This document shows positions 22,813 through 30,707 of a DNA stretch of 49,903 bases, in pieces (position 1 is the first letter of the stretch; each line of letters starts with the position of its first letter). The stretch spans positions 1,223 to 51,125 of the forward strand of contig NZ_BMPI01000075.1 of the NCBI RefSeq assembly GCF_014647515.1. Reading direction: 5' to 3'. The translations under genes and the position numbers were made by a program. Below the pieces are notes generated by a model that saw nothing but the letters and a program-made list of their open reading frames with translations, had not been told where the DNA came from and ran no database searches. This stretch comes from Dactylosporangium sucinum (GTDB taxonomy: Bacteria; Actinomycetota; Actinomycetes; Mycobacteriales; Micromonosporaceae).

Positions 22813-23751
22813 ATGAGCACCGGCGGCGCCGCGCTTGTGGCCGGCAGTGTCCGGGCCCGTGCCCTCGTCCGCCGCTGCATCGGCCCCGCGGCGGCGCGCC
22901 GGGTCGCGCTCTGCCACACCCTCGGCGCCGCGCTCGATATCCTGGCCTCGACACCCTATGGTCGTGACGTCCGGCCGGGCCAGGGCCTCGACGAGGCGCA
23001 GGAGGCGGTCGCGGCGACCCTGCTGTGGCACCTGCGGGTCCTCGCCGGCTGGCAGCCCGGCCGTGCCGTGGCGACACTGCGGGCGCTGGCCGGCTGGTTC
23101 GAGATCAGCGATGTCGAACGGCGGCTGCGACAGCCGGGTCGCCCCGTGCGGTACCGCGTCGGCGCGTTGGCGACCGCGACCCCACGGCTGGCCCGAGCCG
23201 GCACGGTGGACGAGGTGCGCGCGGCGCTCGCCGCGTCGGCGTGGGGCGATCCGGGGGAGGCCGGCGCGCACGCCGTGGCGCTGAGCATGCGGCTGGCGTG
23301 GGCGCAGGGGGTGGCTGCGCTGCCGGCCGCGCGGGCGTGGGCCTGCGGCGGTGCGGCACTCCTGGTCGCCCGGGAACGATGGACGACCGGGCGCCCGCTG
23401 CCGGCGCAGGTGGAGCGCCGCGCCGCCGCGCTGCTCGGCCCTCGGGCGCTGCGGTCCGGCTCGCTGGCCGGCTTCGCCGCCGCGCTGCCCAGGTGGGCGG
23501 CCTGGCCGTTCCCGGACATCACCGCGGCGGTCGACCTTTGGCGGGGCGAGACCCGCTGGTGGCGGCGCCTGGAACGGGACGGGCGGTCCCTGCTGAACGA
23601 CTGGCGGTTCGGCGAGGGTGCCGCGCTCGGTGCGGCGGCCACCCTCGCGGTCGACGCCTGGCGAACCCGGGCGGCCCTCGCGTGCGCCGCGGACGGTGGA
23701 GCCTCCGCGGACTTCGACGTCATCGCCATGCCCGGCCCGTTGGGCGGGTAG
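22813..23751 (+). CDS. ntpC: V/A-type ATPase subunit C (V0d/AC39-like), divergent from the operon
   Basis: The 312-residue protein is mainly helical. It starts with the VRARALVRRCIGPAAARRVA pattern of subunit C and has internal segments such as LAGWFEISDVERRLR and ARAGTVDEVRAALA, fitting the funnel protein that links the shaft to the K ring. Similarity is weak, and the call leans on its place at the head of a locus that otherwise lacks subunit C. It is transcribed away from the operon across a 130-base spacer. ATG at 22813. Confidence 0.7.
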   Translation: MSTGGAALVAGSVRARALVRRCIGPAAARRVALCHTLGAALDILASTPYGRDVRPGQGLDEAQEAVAATLLWHLRVLAGWQPGRAVATLRALAGWFEISDVERRLRQPGRPVRYRVGALATATPRLARAGTVDEVRAALAASAWGDPGEAGAHAVALSMRLAWAQGVAALPAARAWACGGAALLVARERWTTGRPLPAQVERRAAALLGPRALRSGSLAGFAAALPRWAAWPFPDITAAVDLWRGETRWWRRLERDGRSLLNDWRFGEGAALGAAATLAVDAWRTRAALACAADGGASADFDVIAMPGPLGG

Positions 23752-23773
23752 CGGGCAGCACCGCGGCCGGCGC

Positions 23774-23803
23774 GGTGGGCCGGGCCCGTGGACCCGGCCC
23801 ACC
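23774..23803. terminator. Bidirectional terminator between subunit C and the SDR
   Basis: GGTGGGCCGGG and CCCGGCCCACC form an 11-bp perfect stem with an 8-base loop between two convergent genes. Confidence 0.75.
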
Positions 23804-23841
23804 GGGGCCGCAGCCACCAATCGTCGGGGACCGTGCGGTAC

Positions 23842-24600
23842 TCAGGCCGTCCAGCCGCCGTCCGACGTGATGACGGCGCCGTTGACGTTGCGGGCCTCGG
23901 CCGAGCCGAGCCACGCGACGAGCGCGGCGATCTCGTCCGGCTCGGCCGTGCGCGACTCGCGATCGAACGACTGCTCGAACCGCCGGAACGCCCAGTCGGA
24001 CTTGGGGAACGCGGTGCGGCCGATGTTCGTGCGCACGCCGCCCGGGCAGACCGCGTTGGTCCGGATGCCCTCCGGGCCGTAGAGGTACGCGAGCGACCGG
24101 GTGAGGCCGATGAGCCCGTGCTTCGCCGACACGTAGGCGGTGCCGGCGACGGAGCCGGTCAGCCCGCCGATCGACGACACGTTCACGATGGCGCCCTCGC
24201 CGTTCGTGCGCATGATCGGCACGACGGCCCGGCACAGCCGCATCGGGCCGGTGAGGTTGACGGCGATCACCCGGTCCCAGGTCTCGTCGTCGAGCTCGCC
24301 GACCGGCAGGAAGTAGTCCATGATCCCGGCCACGTTGGCGAGCAGGTCGACGAAGCCGCCGGGCGGGGCGGCGACGACGCGCTCCACGTCGCCCTGCACG
24401 GTGATGTCCGCGTTGAGCAGGTCCGCCTCGTAGCGCTCCGCGGCGAGCAGCTTGGCGGTCGCCTCCAGGCCGGCCGCGTCGACGTCGCAGCCGACGACGC
24501 GGGCACCCTCGCGGGCGAGCCGCAGCGCCGTCGCCTGCCCGATGCCCGATCCGGCGCCCGTCACCAGTGCGACGCGCCCGGTGTACCGCTGCTGTGTCAT
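23842..24600 (-). CDS. Short-chain dehydrogenase/reductase
   Basis: The 252-residue protein is a classical SDR with the cofactor motif TGAGSGIG (residues 14-21) and the catalytic residues N115, S142, Y156 and K160 (YVSAK). CDVDAAG after the second strand suggests NAD(H). It ends VNGAVITSDGGWTA, as typical members do. Substrate cannot be read from the sequence; a hydroxysteroid- or ketoreductase-like activity is possible. The ATG at 24600 is preceded by GGAGGATCGAG. Confidence 0.92.
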   Translation of the reverse strand: MTQQRYTGRVALVTGAGSGIGQATALRLAREGARVVGCDVDAAGLEATAKLLAAERYEADLLNADITVQGDVERVVAAPPGGFVDLLANVAGIMDYFLPVGELDDETWDRVIAVNLTGPMRLCRAVVPIMRTNGEGAIVNVSSIGGLTGSVAGTAYVSAKHGLIGLTRSLAYLYGPEGIRTNAVCPGGVRTNIGRTAFPKSDWAFRRFEQSFDRESRTAEPDEIAALVAWLGSAEARNVNGAVITSDGGWTA

Positions 24601-24666
24601 CTCGATCCTCCGATCTCGGCCGCCGGCCGCGGCCGGGCAACGGCCGTGACCGGCGGCGGGTGGTTG

Positions 24667-24813
24667 TCAGCCGACGTTGAGCCGCGGCGGCAGGTCGTCC
24701 TTGTGCCGTTCGAGGCGGACCTCCGCTGCCGGCTGCCGGGGCGCCCGCGTCAGGGCGCGCCGCACCGTGCCGAACGCTCGCAGCGCCATGTCGTGGCGCC
24801 GAACGATGCGCAT
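24667..24813 (-). CDS. Small basic peptide (48 aa)
   Basis: GGAGGGAGGTGAG lies a few bases before the ATG at 24813. The peptide is arginine-rich (MRIVRRHDMALRAFGTVRRA) and ends DDLPPRLNVG. No family is recognised. It is divergent from the alcohol dehydrogenase and shares the paired-box region with it. Confidence 0.6.
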   Translation of the reverse strand: MRIVRRHDMALRAFGTVRRALTRAPRQPAAEVRLERHKDDLPPRLNVG

Positions 24814-24865
24814 CGAACTCACCTCCCTCCGTCCCCACCGTCGTGCGGACCGGACGGAAGCGTCA

Positions 24866-24913
24866 GAGCCGAAGGTCCCGCCGTGGTACCCGCGTCGGCG
24901 GGACCTTCGGCCG
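24866..24913. promoter_or_regulatory. Two regulon boxes as a 15-bp inverted repeat
   Basis: GCCGAAGGTCCCGCC (24868-24882) and GGCGGGACCTTCGGC (24897-24911) are perfect inverted arms 14 bases apart. Each arm covers most of a GGGAC-N4-GGCCC box with one mismatch (24866-24879 and 24900-24913). The element is 53 bases from the 48-residue gene and 67 from the dehydrogenase, so it can serve both. Confidence 0.6.
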
Positions 24914-24980
24914 GTGCGCACCGCCGCCGTGGCCGCCAGGTTTGAACTGAGAACGCAACCCGCACGAAGGAGTGATCACC

Positions 24981-25991
24981 ATGAAGGCGGCCGTCGTCAC
25001 CGGTTTCGACCGTCCGCTGCAGATCGAGGAGCTCCCGGTCCCGACGCCCGCGCCGGACCAGCTGCTCGTCCGGATCGTCGCGTCCGGCCTGTGCCACACC
25101 GACATCCACGCCGCACACGGCGACTGGCCGGTGAAGCCCACCCCGCCGTTCATCCCCGGCCACGAGGGCGTCGGCGTGGTCGAGGCGGTCGGCGACGGCG
25201 TCGCCGCCGACTGGCTCGGCAAGCGGGTGGCGATCCCCTGGCTGGCCGCGGCGTGCGGGCGGTGCCGATACTGCCTGACCGGCTGGGAGACGCTGTGCGA
25301 GCGGCAGCTCAACAGCGGATACTCGGTCAACGGCGCCTACGCCGAGTACGCCGCCGCCTACGAGCGCGGCGTGGTCGAGGTGCCGGACGGGGTCTCCTCG
25401 CTCGACGCCGCGCCGCTCACGTGTGCCGGGGTCACGACGTACAAGGCGATCAAGGTGGCGCAGGTGCGCCCGGCCGAGCGGGTCGCGGTGTTCGGCGTCG
25501 GCGGGCTCGGACACCTCGCGGTGCAGTACGCGCGCATCGTCGGCGGCCTCGTCACGGCGGTCGACGTCGAACCGGCCAAGCTGGAACTGGCCCGGGAGCT
25601 CGGCGCCGACCACCTGGTCAACGCGCGCACCACCGACCCCGTCGCCGAGATCCAGTCGGTCGGCGGCGCGGACGTCGCCGTCGTGCTCGCCGCCACCGAG
25701 AAGCCGTTCGAACAGGCGCTGCGCTCGCTGGCCCGGGGCGGCCGCCTCGTCTGCGTGGGCCTGCCCGCCGGCGGCAGCATCCCGGTGCCCATCTTCGACA
25801 CGGTGCTCGGCGGCCGGTCGGTGATCGGCTCGATCGTCGGCACCCGGCAGGACCTCGCCGAGGTGTTCGCGCTGCACGCGGCCGGCCGGACCCGGGTGAT
25901 CTCGCGGACCCGCAAGCTCGACGAGGTCAACGCCTGCTTCGAGGAGATCCTGGCTGGCCGGGTGCCGGCCCGCCTGGTGTTCGAGTTCTGA
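24981..25991 (+). CDS. adhP: Zinc-dependent alcohol dehydrogenase (AdhP type)
   Basis: The 336-residue protein has the catalytic zinc ligands C38 and H61-E62 (GLCHTDIH, GHEGVGVV) and four structural zinc cysteines C92, C95, C98 and C106. The NAD-binding motif is GVGGLGHLAVQYA. The length fits the tetrameric microbial ADH group, which interconverts ethanol and acetaldehyde. With PFL nearby it could regenerate NAD during fermentation. GAAGGAGTGATCACC precedes the ATG at 24981; a GTG three codons upstream would overlap the ribosome site. Confidence 0.94.
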   Translation: MKAAVVTGFDRPLQIEELPVPTPAPDQLLVRIVASGLCHTDIHAAHGDWPVKPTPPFIPGHEGVGVVEAVGDGVAADWLGKRVAIPWLAAACGRCRYCLTGWETLCERQLNSGYSVNGAYAEYAAAYERGVVEVPDGVSSLDAAPLTCAGVTTYKAIKVAQVRPAERVAVFGVGGLGHLAVQYARIVGGLVTAVDVEPAKLELARELGADHLVNARTTDPVAEIQSVGGADVAVVLAATEKPFEQALRSLARGGRLVCVGLPAGGSIPVPIFDTVLGGRSVIGSIVGTRQDLAEVFALHAAGRTRVISRTRKLDEVNACFEEILAGRVPARLVFEF

Positions 25992-26048
25992 GGCCGGCCG
26001 CCGATCAGCGGGGCTGCCGACGAAGCCGCGGGCGCACCGGCTGCGGCC

Positions 26049-26612
26049 TCAGTGCCGGTGCGTCGCGTCCGGGTGGCGGGGGTCGGCCGGGTGCTCGTAG
26101 CCCGGCTCCAGGCGCACCAGGGCCGCGCACCGCTCGTCGAGCCAGGCCGCGAACCGGCGCTCGGCGTCCTCCGCGCCCAGCCGGGCGGCCAGGTCGGCCC
26201 GCACCTCGTCGAACGGCTGCGGGTAGCGGTCCCGGTTGCGGCGGTGGTAGTCGGCGGCGACCTCGTCCGGCGCCGGCCGCGGCGGCGCGACCCGGTCCCG
26301 CAGCGCGCGGGCGAGGGGGTGGGCGGCCACGACCGCGGCCGTCACCCCGCCGGTCCGCAGCGCCTCCGCGAGCGTGAGCGGGCGCGGCCCGTCATCGGCG
26401 GCTGGAAGCACCCCGAGGGCGGCCGCCTCGTGCTCGACCACGGCCTCGGTGACCAGCACCTGCACGAGCCACCGGCGCAGGTTGCGCCCCTCGGCGGTGT
26501 CCGGGTGGGGCAGCCGCGCCGCGAACGGGCCGCGCCGCATCGCCGCCAGCCGCTCCTCGACGGCGGCGACCGCGATCGGCCGGTCCCCGACCCGGGCGGC
26601 GACCCCGCTCAC
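26049..26612 (-). CDS. Hypothetical partner protein of the alpha-mannosidase
   Basis: The 187-residue protein is helical, with VGDRPIAVAAVEERLAAMRR, RNLRRWLVQVLVTEAVVE and a C-terminal ADYHRRNRDRYPQPFDEVRA. This resembles the helical N-terminal part of SurA/parvulin-type foldases, but there is no parvulin domain and no signal peptide. I do not know its function. GTG at 26612 overlaps the mannosidase stop by 4 bases, so the pair is translationally coupled. The histidine-rich tail PRHPDATHRH is unusual. Confidence 0.7.
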   Translation of the reverse strand: MSGVAARVGDRPIAVAAVEERLAAMRRGPFAARLPHPDTAEGRNLRRWLVQVLVTEAVVEHEAAALGVLPAADDGPRPLTLAEALRTGGVTAAVVAAHPLARALRDRVAPPRPAPDEVAADYHRRNRDRYPQPFDEVRADLAARLGAEDAERRFAAWLDERCAALVRLEPGYEHPADPRHPDATHRH

Positions 26613-29600
26613 GGCACCACCTCGACCGTCAGCGGGGCCGTGTAGTGCAGCTCGCCGGCGTGCGCGAGCTTGGCGAGCACCCACCAGCGGCCCGGCTCGT
26701 GGTCGTGCGGCACCTGCACCGGCAGCTCCAGCCGGGCCGGCGGCGCGACCCGGGCCGCGGCCACCGGGAACAGCCGCCAGGCCGGCCACGGGCTGACCAG
26801 CCGCACGTCGACCTCGATCGGCCCGGCGGCGTCGGTGCCGAGGCCGAGCCGGAGCACGGACTCCTCGCCGGCCCGCAGGGTCAGCGCGTCGCAGCCCCAG
26901 GACGCGGTGACCGACTCGGGACCGGAGGCGTCGACCAGCAGCCGGGCCACGTCCTCCACCAGCCCGTCGGTGCGGGCCCGCACCCAGTGCACACCCCGCG
27001 CGGCGCCGGGCGGCGGGACCAGCACGACCGGCGTCGCGGTGAACCCGCCCGGGTCGAGGTCGAACGGGAAGGTGCCCGGCTCGGCCCGCCATCCCGGTGG
27101 CGCCTGGATCTCCACGGTGCCGCCGCAGCGCGCATCGACCCGGTTGGAGGCCACGGTCGCCGTCAGCGTGACCGGGCCGTCCGCGACCGCGACCGGCGGG
27201 TCGAGGTGCAGCGCGACCGGCAGGTTCCCGGTCGGCGCCGGGCCCGCGTTGTCGAGCCAGTACTTCGCGTACGCCGGCGCGGGAGGCTCGTGCGCGGGCG
27301 GGATCGGCCCGACCCGGATCGTCGCCTGCCCGATGTCCGCGCCGCCGAGCGCGAGCCGGACGGCGCCGTCGGCGTCGACGGGCAGCGCGGCGCCCGGCGT
27401 CTCCAGCAGGTCCACGGCGTGCGCCTCGCTCGCCGGCGCCCAGAGCCGCAGCCGGGCCTCGGTGGGGCGGCCCGACGCCTCGTACAGCCGGACCGTCACA
27501 CCGTCCACTGTGGCCGGTGCGGCGCCCGACGCGAGCGGGTTGCCGGCCGGCTTCAGCGCGGTGAGGACGACGTCGCCGGCGGCCTCGACGGTGACGAACG
27601 ACCCGGCCGCCGGTCCGCCGTCTCCCGCTGCCAGACGGGCGTGCAGCGGATGGTTCAGCTCGTGGCCGTGCCGGACCAGGCCGGCCGCCCGCCAGTCGCC
27701 GGGTGCGGTGACCAGCGCGTACTCAAAGGTGTGCGACCAGTGCTGCTGCTGGAAGGTCGAGCCGTCCGGAGCGGTCCGGCGGGGCGGGTCGATCCAGACG
27801 CCGGACGGCCAGCCGGTGCACGAGCGGACCAGGGACAGCTGGAGCGCTCCTGACGTGTCGACCGCGAAGCCCGGGATGCCGCGGTTGAGCAGGGCCACGG
27901 TCCGGTCGTCGAGGTCCGGGTCGGGATCGGTCCGGCCGCCGGCGGGGCGCGTCGCCGGCACCGTGCCGGTGCCGACGTCGCGGCAGAAGCCCTCGACGTC
28001 GCCGATGACGACGAGCACCGGCAGGTCGAGCAGCCCGGTCAGGTCCGCGTTCGGCCGCCACACGTCGCTGAGCGCCCGCTCGGCCGGCAGCCACACCCTG
28101 GCCCGGCCGGTCGCGGCGAGCTGCCGCTCGACCTCGTCCGCGCCGCCGGCCGCGGCGACGACCGCGTCGGTGTAGGGCGTGCGGCCGACGGCGATCCGGA
28201 CGTCGGGCAGGTTCGAGTCGACGGCGAGCCGGCCGTAGCGGGTGCCGTCCGGGCGGGACGTGGTCGCCGTCACGCCCTGCCTGACCAGGGCGACGGCCAG
28301 GTCCCGCACGTCGTCGTCGGCGACGATCTCGGCCACGCCGATCGCCCGGGTGTGCCGCCGCGCGCCGTCGGGGTCGCGCACCTCGACGCGGGCGGTGCTG
28401 GACACGCCGAACCAGTGGTGCGCCGGGTTGTCGAGCGTCCACGGGGCGTGCTCGCTGTCGGCGTCGATGAGCCCGAACCCGCGGCCGACAACGGCGTTGC
28501 CGACCTCGCTGACCGGCAGCGCGCCGGGCACCGCGACCGGCCAGCAGAGCCGCACGAGCTGGTCCTCGCCGGCGAAGTCGTCGAGGCGGGTCACGAGCTC
28601 GATCCGCGATTCGCCGCTCCACAGCGTGATGACCTGGCTGTATCGCATGGGCCCGCACTCGCCGGTGACGGTGATCCGCTGGCCGAGCGGGCCGTGCTCC
28701 GTCCTCGTCGTGGTGGCCGGCCGGCGGGCGGAGCCGTGGGTGGGCGGTCCCTTCGGCAGCAGGTGCCAGGGGCCCTCGTGGAAGCGCGGGTGGGCCGGAT
28801 ACTCGCAGTAGACGTGCAGCTCGTTGCCGACCCGGCCGGGCTGGAGCAGCTCCCGGCCGGTACGCAGGTCGACGACGCTGGACACGCAGCCGCCGCGCCC
28901 GGGGTCGACGGTCACGCGGTAGGCGTCGTTGCTGATGACCGGCTCGCCGACTTCGGTCCACCGCTCGGTCCGGCCCGGCAGCGGGAACGTGCGGTAGCCC
29001 AGCGGCGGGACGTCCGTGGCGCGGAACACCACGTCGCCGTCGTCCGTCCGGACCCGCACGACACCGGACCGGGTCCACGCCGACGGGTTGAAGACGACGA
29101 CGCCGCCCGACGGCGGGGCAAGGTGCCGCAGCGCGTCGTCGAGGACCTTCGCCGCCAGGTCGTGCGCCTCGCGCCAGCCGGTGAGCAGGTCGAGATACAC
29201 CTGGTCGGACTCGCTGCCGGTGATGGCGTCGTGGTGCGCGCCGTAGACCAGCTGCCGCCACGCCTTGTCGACCGCGGCGTGCGGGAACCCGGCCCCGCGG
29301 GCCGCGGCGACCGTCGCGAACAGCTCGGCGTCGGTCAGCAGCGCCTCGGCGTGGCGCTGGGCCTGCTTGGTGTCGATGAACGACACGTCCTTGCCGGTGT
29401 AGACGGGGTTCATGTCGCGGGTCTGCGGGCTGAGTCGTCGTCCCTCGGCGCGGACCGCCGCGAAGAACTCCCGGGGCAGGCCGCAGACGAACCGCGGCGA
29501 CACATACCGCGCGTTCCAGTGCCGGTGGATGTCGGTCACCCACTTCGCCGGCGGCGTGTAGTCGGTGCCGACCGGCAGGAGCACGTTGCGGGTCGCGGCG

Positions 29601-30583
29601 ACCCGCTTCAGCAGCAGGAACAGCTCATACACGCTCTGCTCGGCGGCCTCCAGCGTCGGCTTGCCGTCGATGTGCCAGCCGGCCGAGTAGTGCGCCGGCA
29701 TGTAGTGCGTCAGCACGCCCCGCCCGGACGGCGACACCCATTCGAACTCGGAGCTGAACTGCATCACCGACGGGTCGCCCCAACCGTCGCGCGCCTCATA
29801 CGTCCACAGCATCGGCCCCCACTGGTGGAACGGGCCGCGCGCCCACGACGACGAGTCCAGCCCCGCGTCCGCAACCAGGCCGGGGAACTGCGGGTCGTGG
29901 CCGAACGCGTCGAGCTGCCAGGCGGTGCGCGGGTCGCCGCCGACGACGTCGCGCTGGAACCCGACGCCGTGGACCAGATTGCGGATCGTCGACTCCGCCG
30001 AGGTGAGGTTGGTGTTGGGCTCGTTATACGTCCCGCCCATCAGCTCCAGCCGGCCCTCGGCGAGCAGGGTGCGCAGGTAGCCGCGGTCGTGCGGGTGGCT
30101 GTCCCAGTAGGGCTTCAGGTAGTCCAGCTCGGCCAGGACGAACTTGTAGTCGGGGTCGCGGCGGGCCGTCTCCAGGTGCAGGCGGACCAGGTCGAAGCCG
30201 GTGCGCTGGAACTGCGCCCGGAACTCGGTGCCGAGCCGGCCGGCGCGGTCCCACGTCGCGGTGTATGCGGCCTGCGTGTTCCACCAGACCGGGTCGTAGT
30301 GGAAGTGCGGCACCATCCACACCGTCCAGCCGGGCTCGGCCACGGTGAGCTCCGCCTCGACCGGCGGGCCGCCGTCGGCGGTGACCCGGATCGGCACGAC
30401 CGTGCCCGGCGGCGCGTCGCAGTCGACGGCCACCTCGGCGAGAGGCCCGGTCGCCTCCGCCGCGCCGGACACGCCGTCGCCGGTGACCTGGAGGCGCCCC
30501 GGCCAGTCCGCGACCTCGACCCGGACGACCTGCCTCGGGCCTTCGACGAACAGCTCGGTGCCGGCAACGGTGAGGATTCGCAT
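26609..30583 (-). CDS. Glycoside hydrolase family 38 alpha-mannosidase
   Basis: The 1324-residue protein begins with a beta-rich segment. The GH38 catalytic domain follows: HFHYDPVWW with zinc ligands about H93/H95 and D97, the nucleophile D225 in WQLDAFGHDPQ, and HHDAITGSESD from H450, the classic GH38 motif. Beta domains follow, and the last 350 residues look like added immunoglobulin-like modules. It should remove alpha-mannose from glycans. No signal peptide is visible, so it is probably cytoplasmic. It is longer than usual GH38 enzymes of about 1000. The ATG at 30583 lacks a strong ribosome site. Confidence 0.93.
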   Translation of the reverse strand: MRILTVAGTELFVEGPRQVVRVEVADWPGRLQVTGDGVSGAAEATGPLAEVAVDCDAPPGTVVPIRVTADGGPPVEAELTVAEPGWTVWMVPHFHYDPVWWNTQAAYTATWDRAGRLGTEFRAQFQRTGFDLVRLHLETARRDPDYKFVLAELDYLKPYWDSHPHDRGYLRTLLAEGRLELMGGTYNEPNTNLTSAESTIRNLVHGVGFQRDVVGGDPRTAWQLDAFGHDPQFPGLVADAGLDSSSWARGPFHQWGPMLWTYEARDGWGDPSVMQFSSEFEWVSPSGRGVLTHYMPAHYSAGWHIDGKPTLEAAEQSVYELFLLLKRVAATRNVLLPVGTDYTPPAKWVTDIHRHWNARYVSPRFVCGLPREFFAAVRAEGRRLSPQTRDMNPVYTGKDVSFIDTKQAQRHAEALLTDAELFATVAAARGAGFPHAAVDKAWRQLVYGAHHDAITGSESDQVYLDLLTGWREAHDLAAKVLDDALRHLAPPSGGVVVFNPSAWTRSGVVRVRTDDGDVVFRATDVPPLGYRTFPLPGRTERWTEVGEPVISNDAYRVTVDPGRGGCVSSVVDLRTGRELLQPGRVGNELHVYCEYPAHPRFHEGPWHLLPKGPPTHGSARRPATTTRTEHGPLGQRITVTGECGPMRYSQVITLWSGESRIELVTRLDDFAGEDQLVRLCWPVAVPGALPVSEVGNAVVGRGFGLIDADSEHAPWTLDNPAHHWFGVSSTARVEVRDPDGARRHTRAIGVAEIVADDDVRDLAVALVRQGVTATTSRPDGTRYGRLAVDSNLPDVRIAVGRTPYTDAVVAAAGGADEVERQLAATGRARVWLPAERALSDVWRPNADLTGLLDLPVLVVIGDVEGFCRDVGTGTVPATRPAGGRTDPDPDLDDRTVALLNRGIPGFAVDTSGALQLSLVRSCTGWPSGVWIDPPRRTAPDGSTFQQQHWSHTFEYALVTAPGDWRAAGLVRHGHELNHPLHARLAAGDGGPAAGSFVTVEAAGDVVLTALKPAGNPLASGAAPATVDGVTVRLYEASGRPTEARLRLWAPASEAHAVDLLETPGAALPVDADGAVRLALGGADIGQATIRVGPIPPAHEPPAPAYAKYWLDNAGPAPTGNLPVALHLDPPVAVADGPVTLTATVASNRVDARCGGTVEIQAPPGWRAEPGTFPFDLDPGGFTATPVVLVPPPGAARGVHWVRARTDGLVEDVARLLVDASGPESVTASWGCDALTLRAGEESVLRLGLGTDAAGPIEVDVRLVSPWPAWRLFPVAAARVAPPARLELPVQVPHDHEPGRWWVLAKLAHAGELHYTAPLTVEVVP

Positions 30584-30641
30584 GGGCCCAATGATGCTCG
30601 CCGGGTACGACAGTTTCCGGCGGTCGGCCTTGGTAGAGCTA

Positions 30642-30649
30642 GGTATACC
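30642..30649. promoter_or_regulatory. Palindromic site in the mannosidase-kinase intergenic region
   Basis: GGTATACC is a perfect 8-bp palindrome preceded by TAGAGCTA (30633-30640), about 59 bases before the kinase start. The stretch is AT-richer than its surroundings and probably contains the divergent promoters, with the palindrome a candidate site for the response regulator encoded downstream. Confidence 0.35.
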
Positions 30650-30707
30650 GAAAGAGTCGACCCAGCACCATGGTTGGGGGACCCGGCGCTCGCCTAGCTT
30701 GGGTGGC

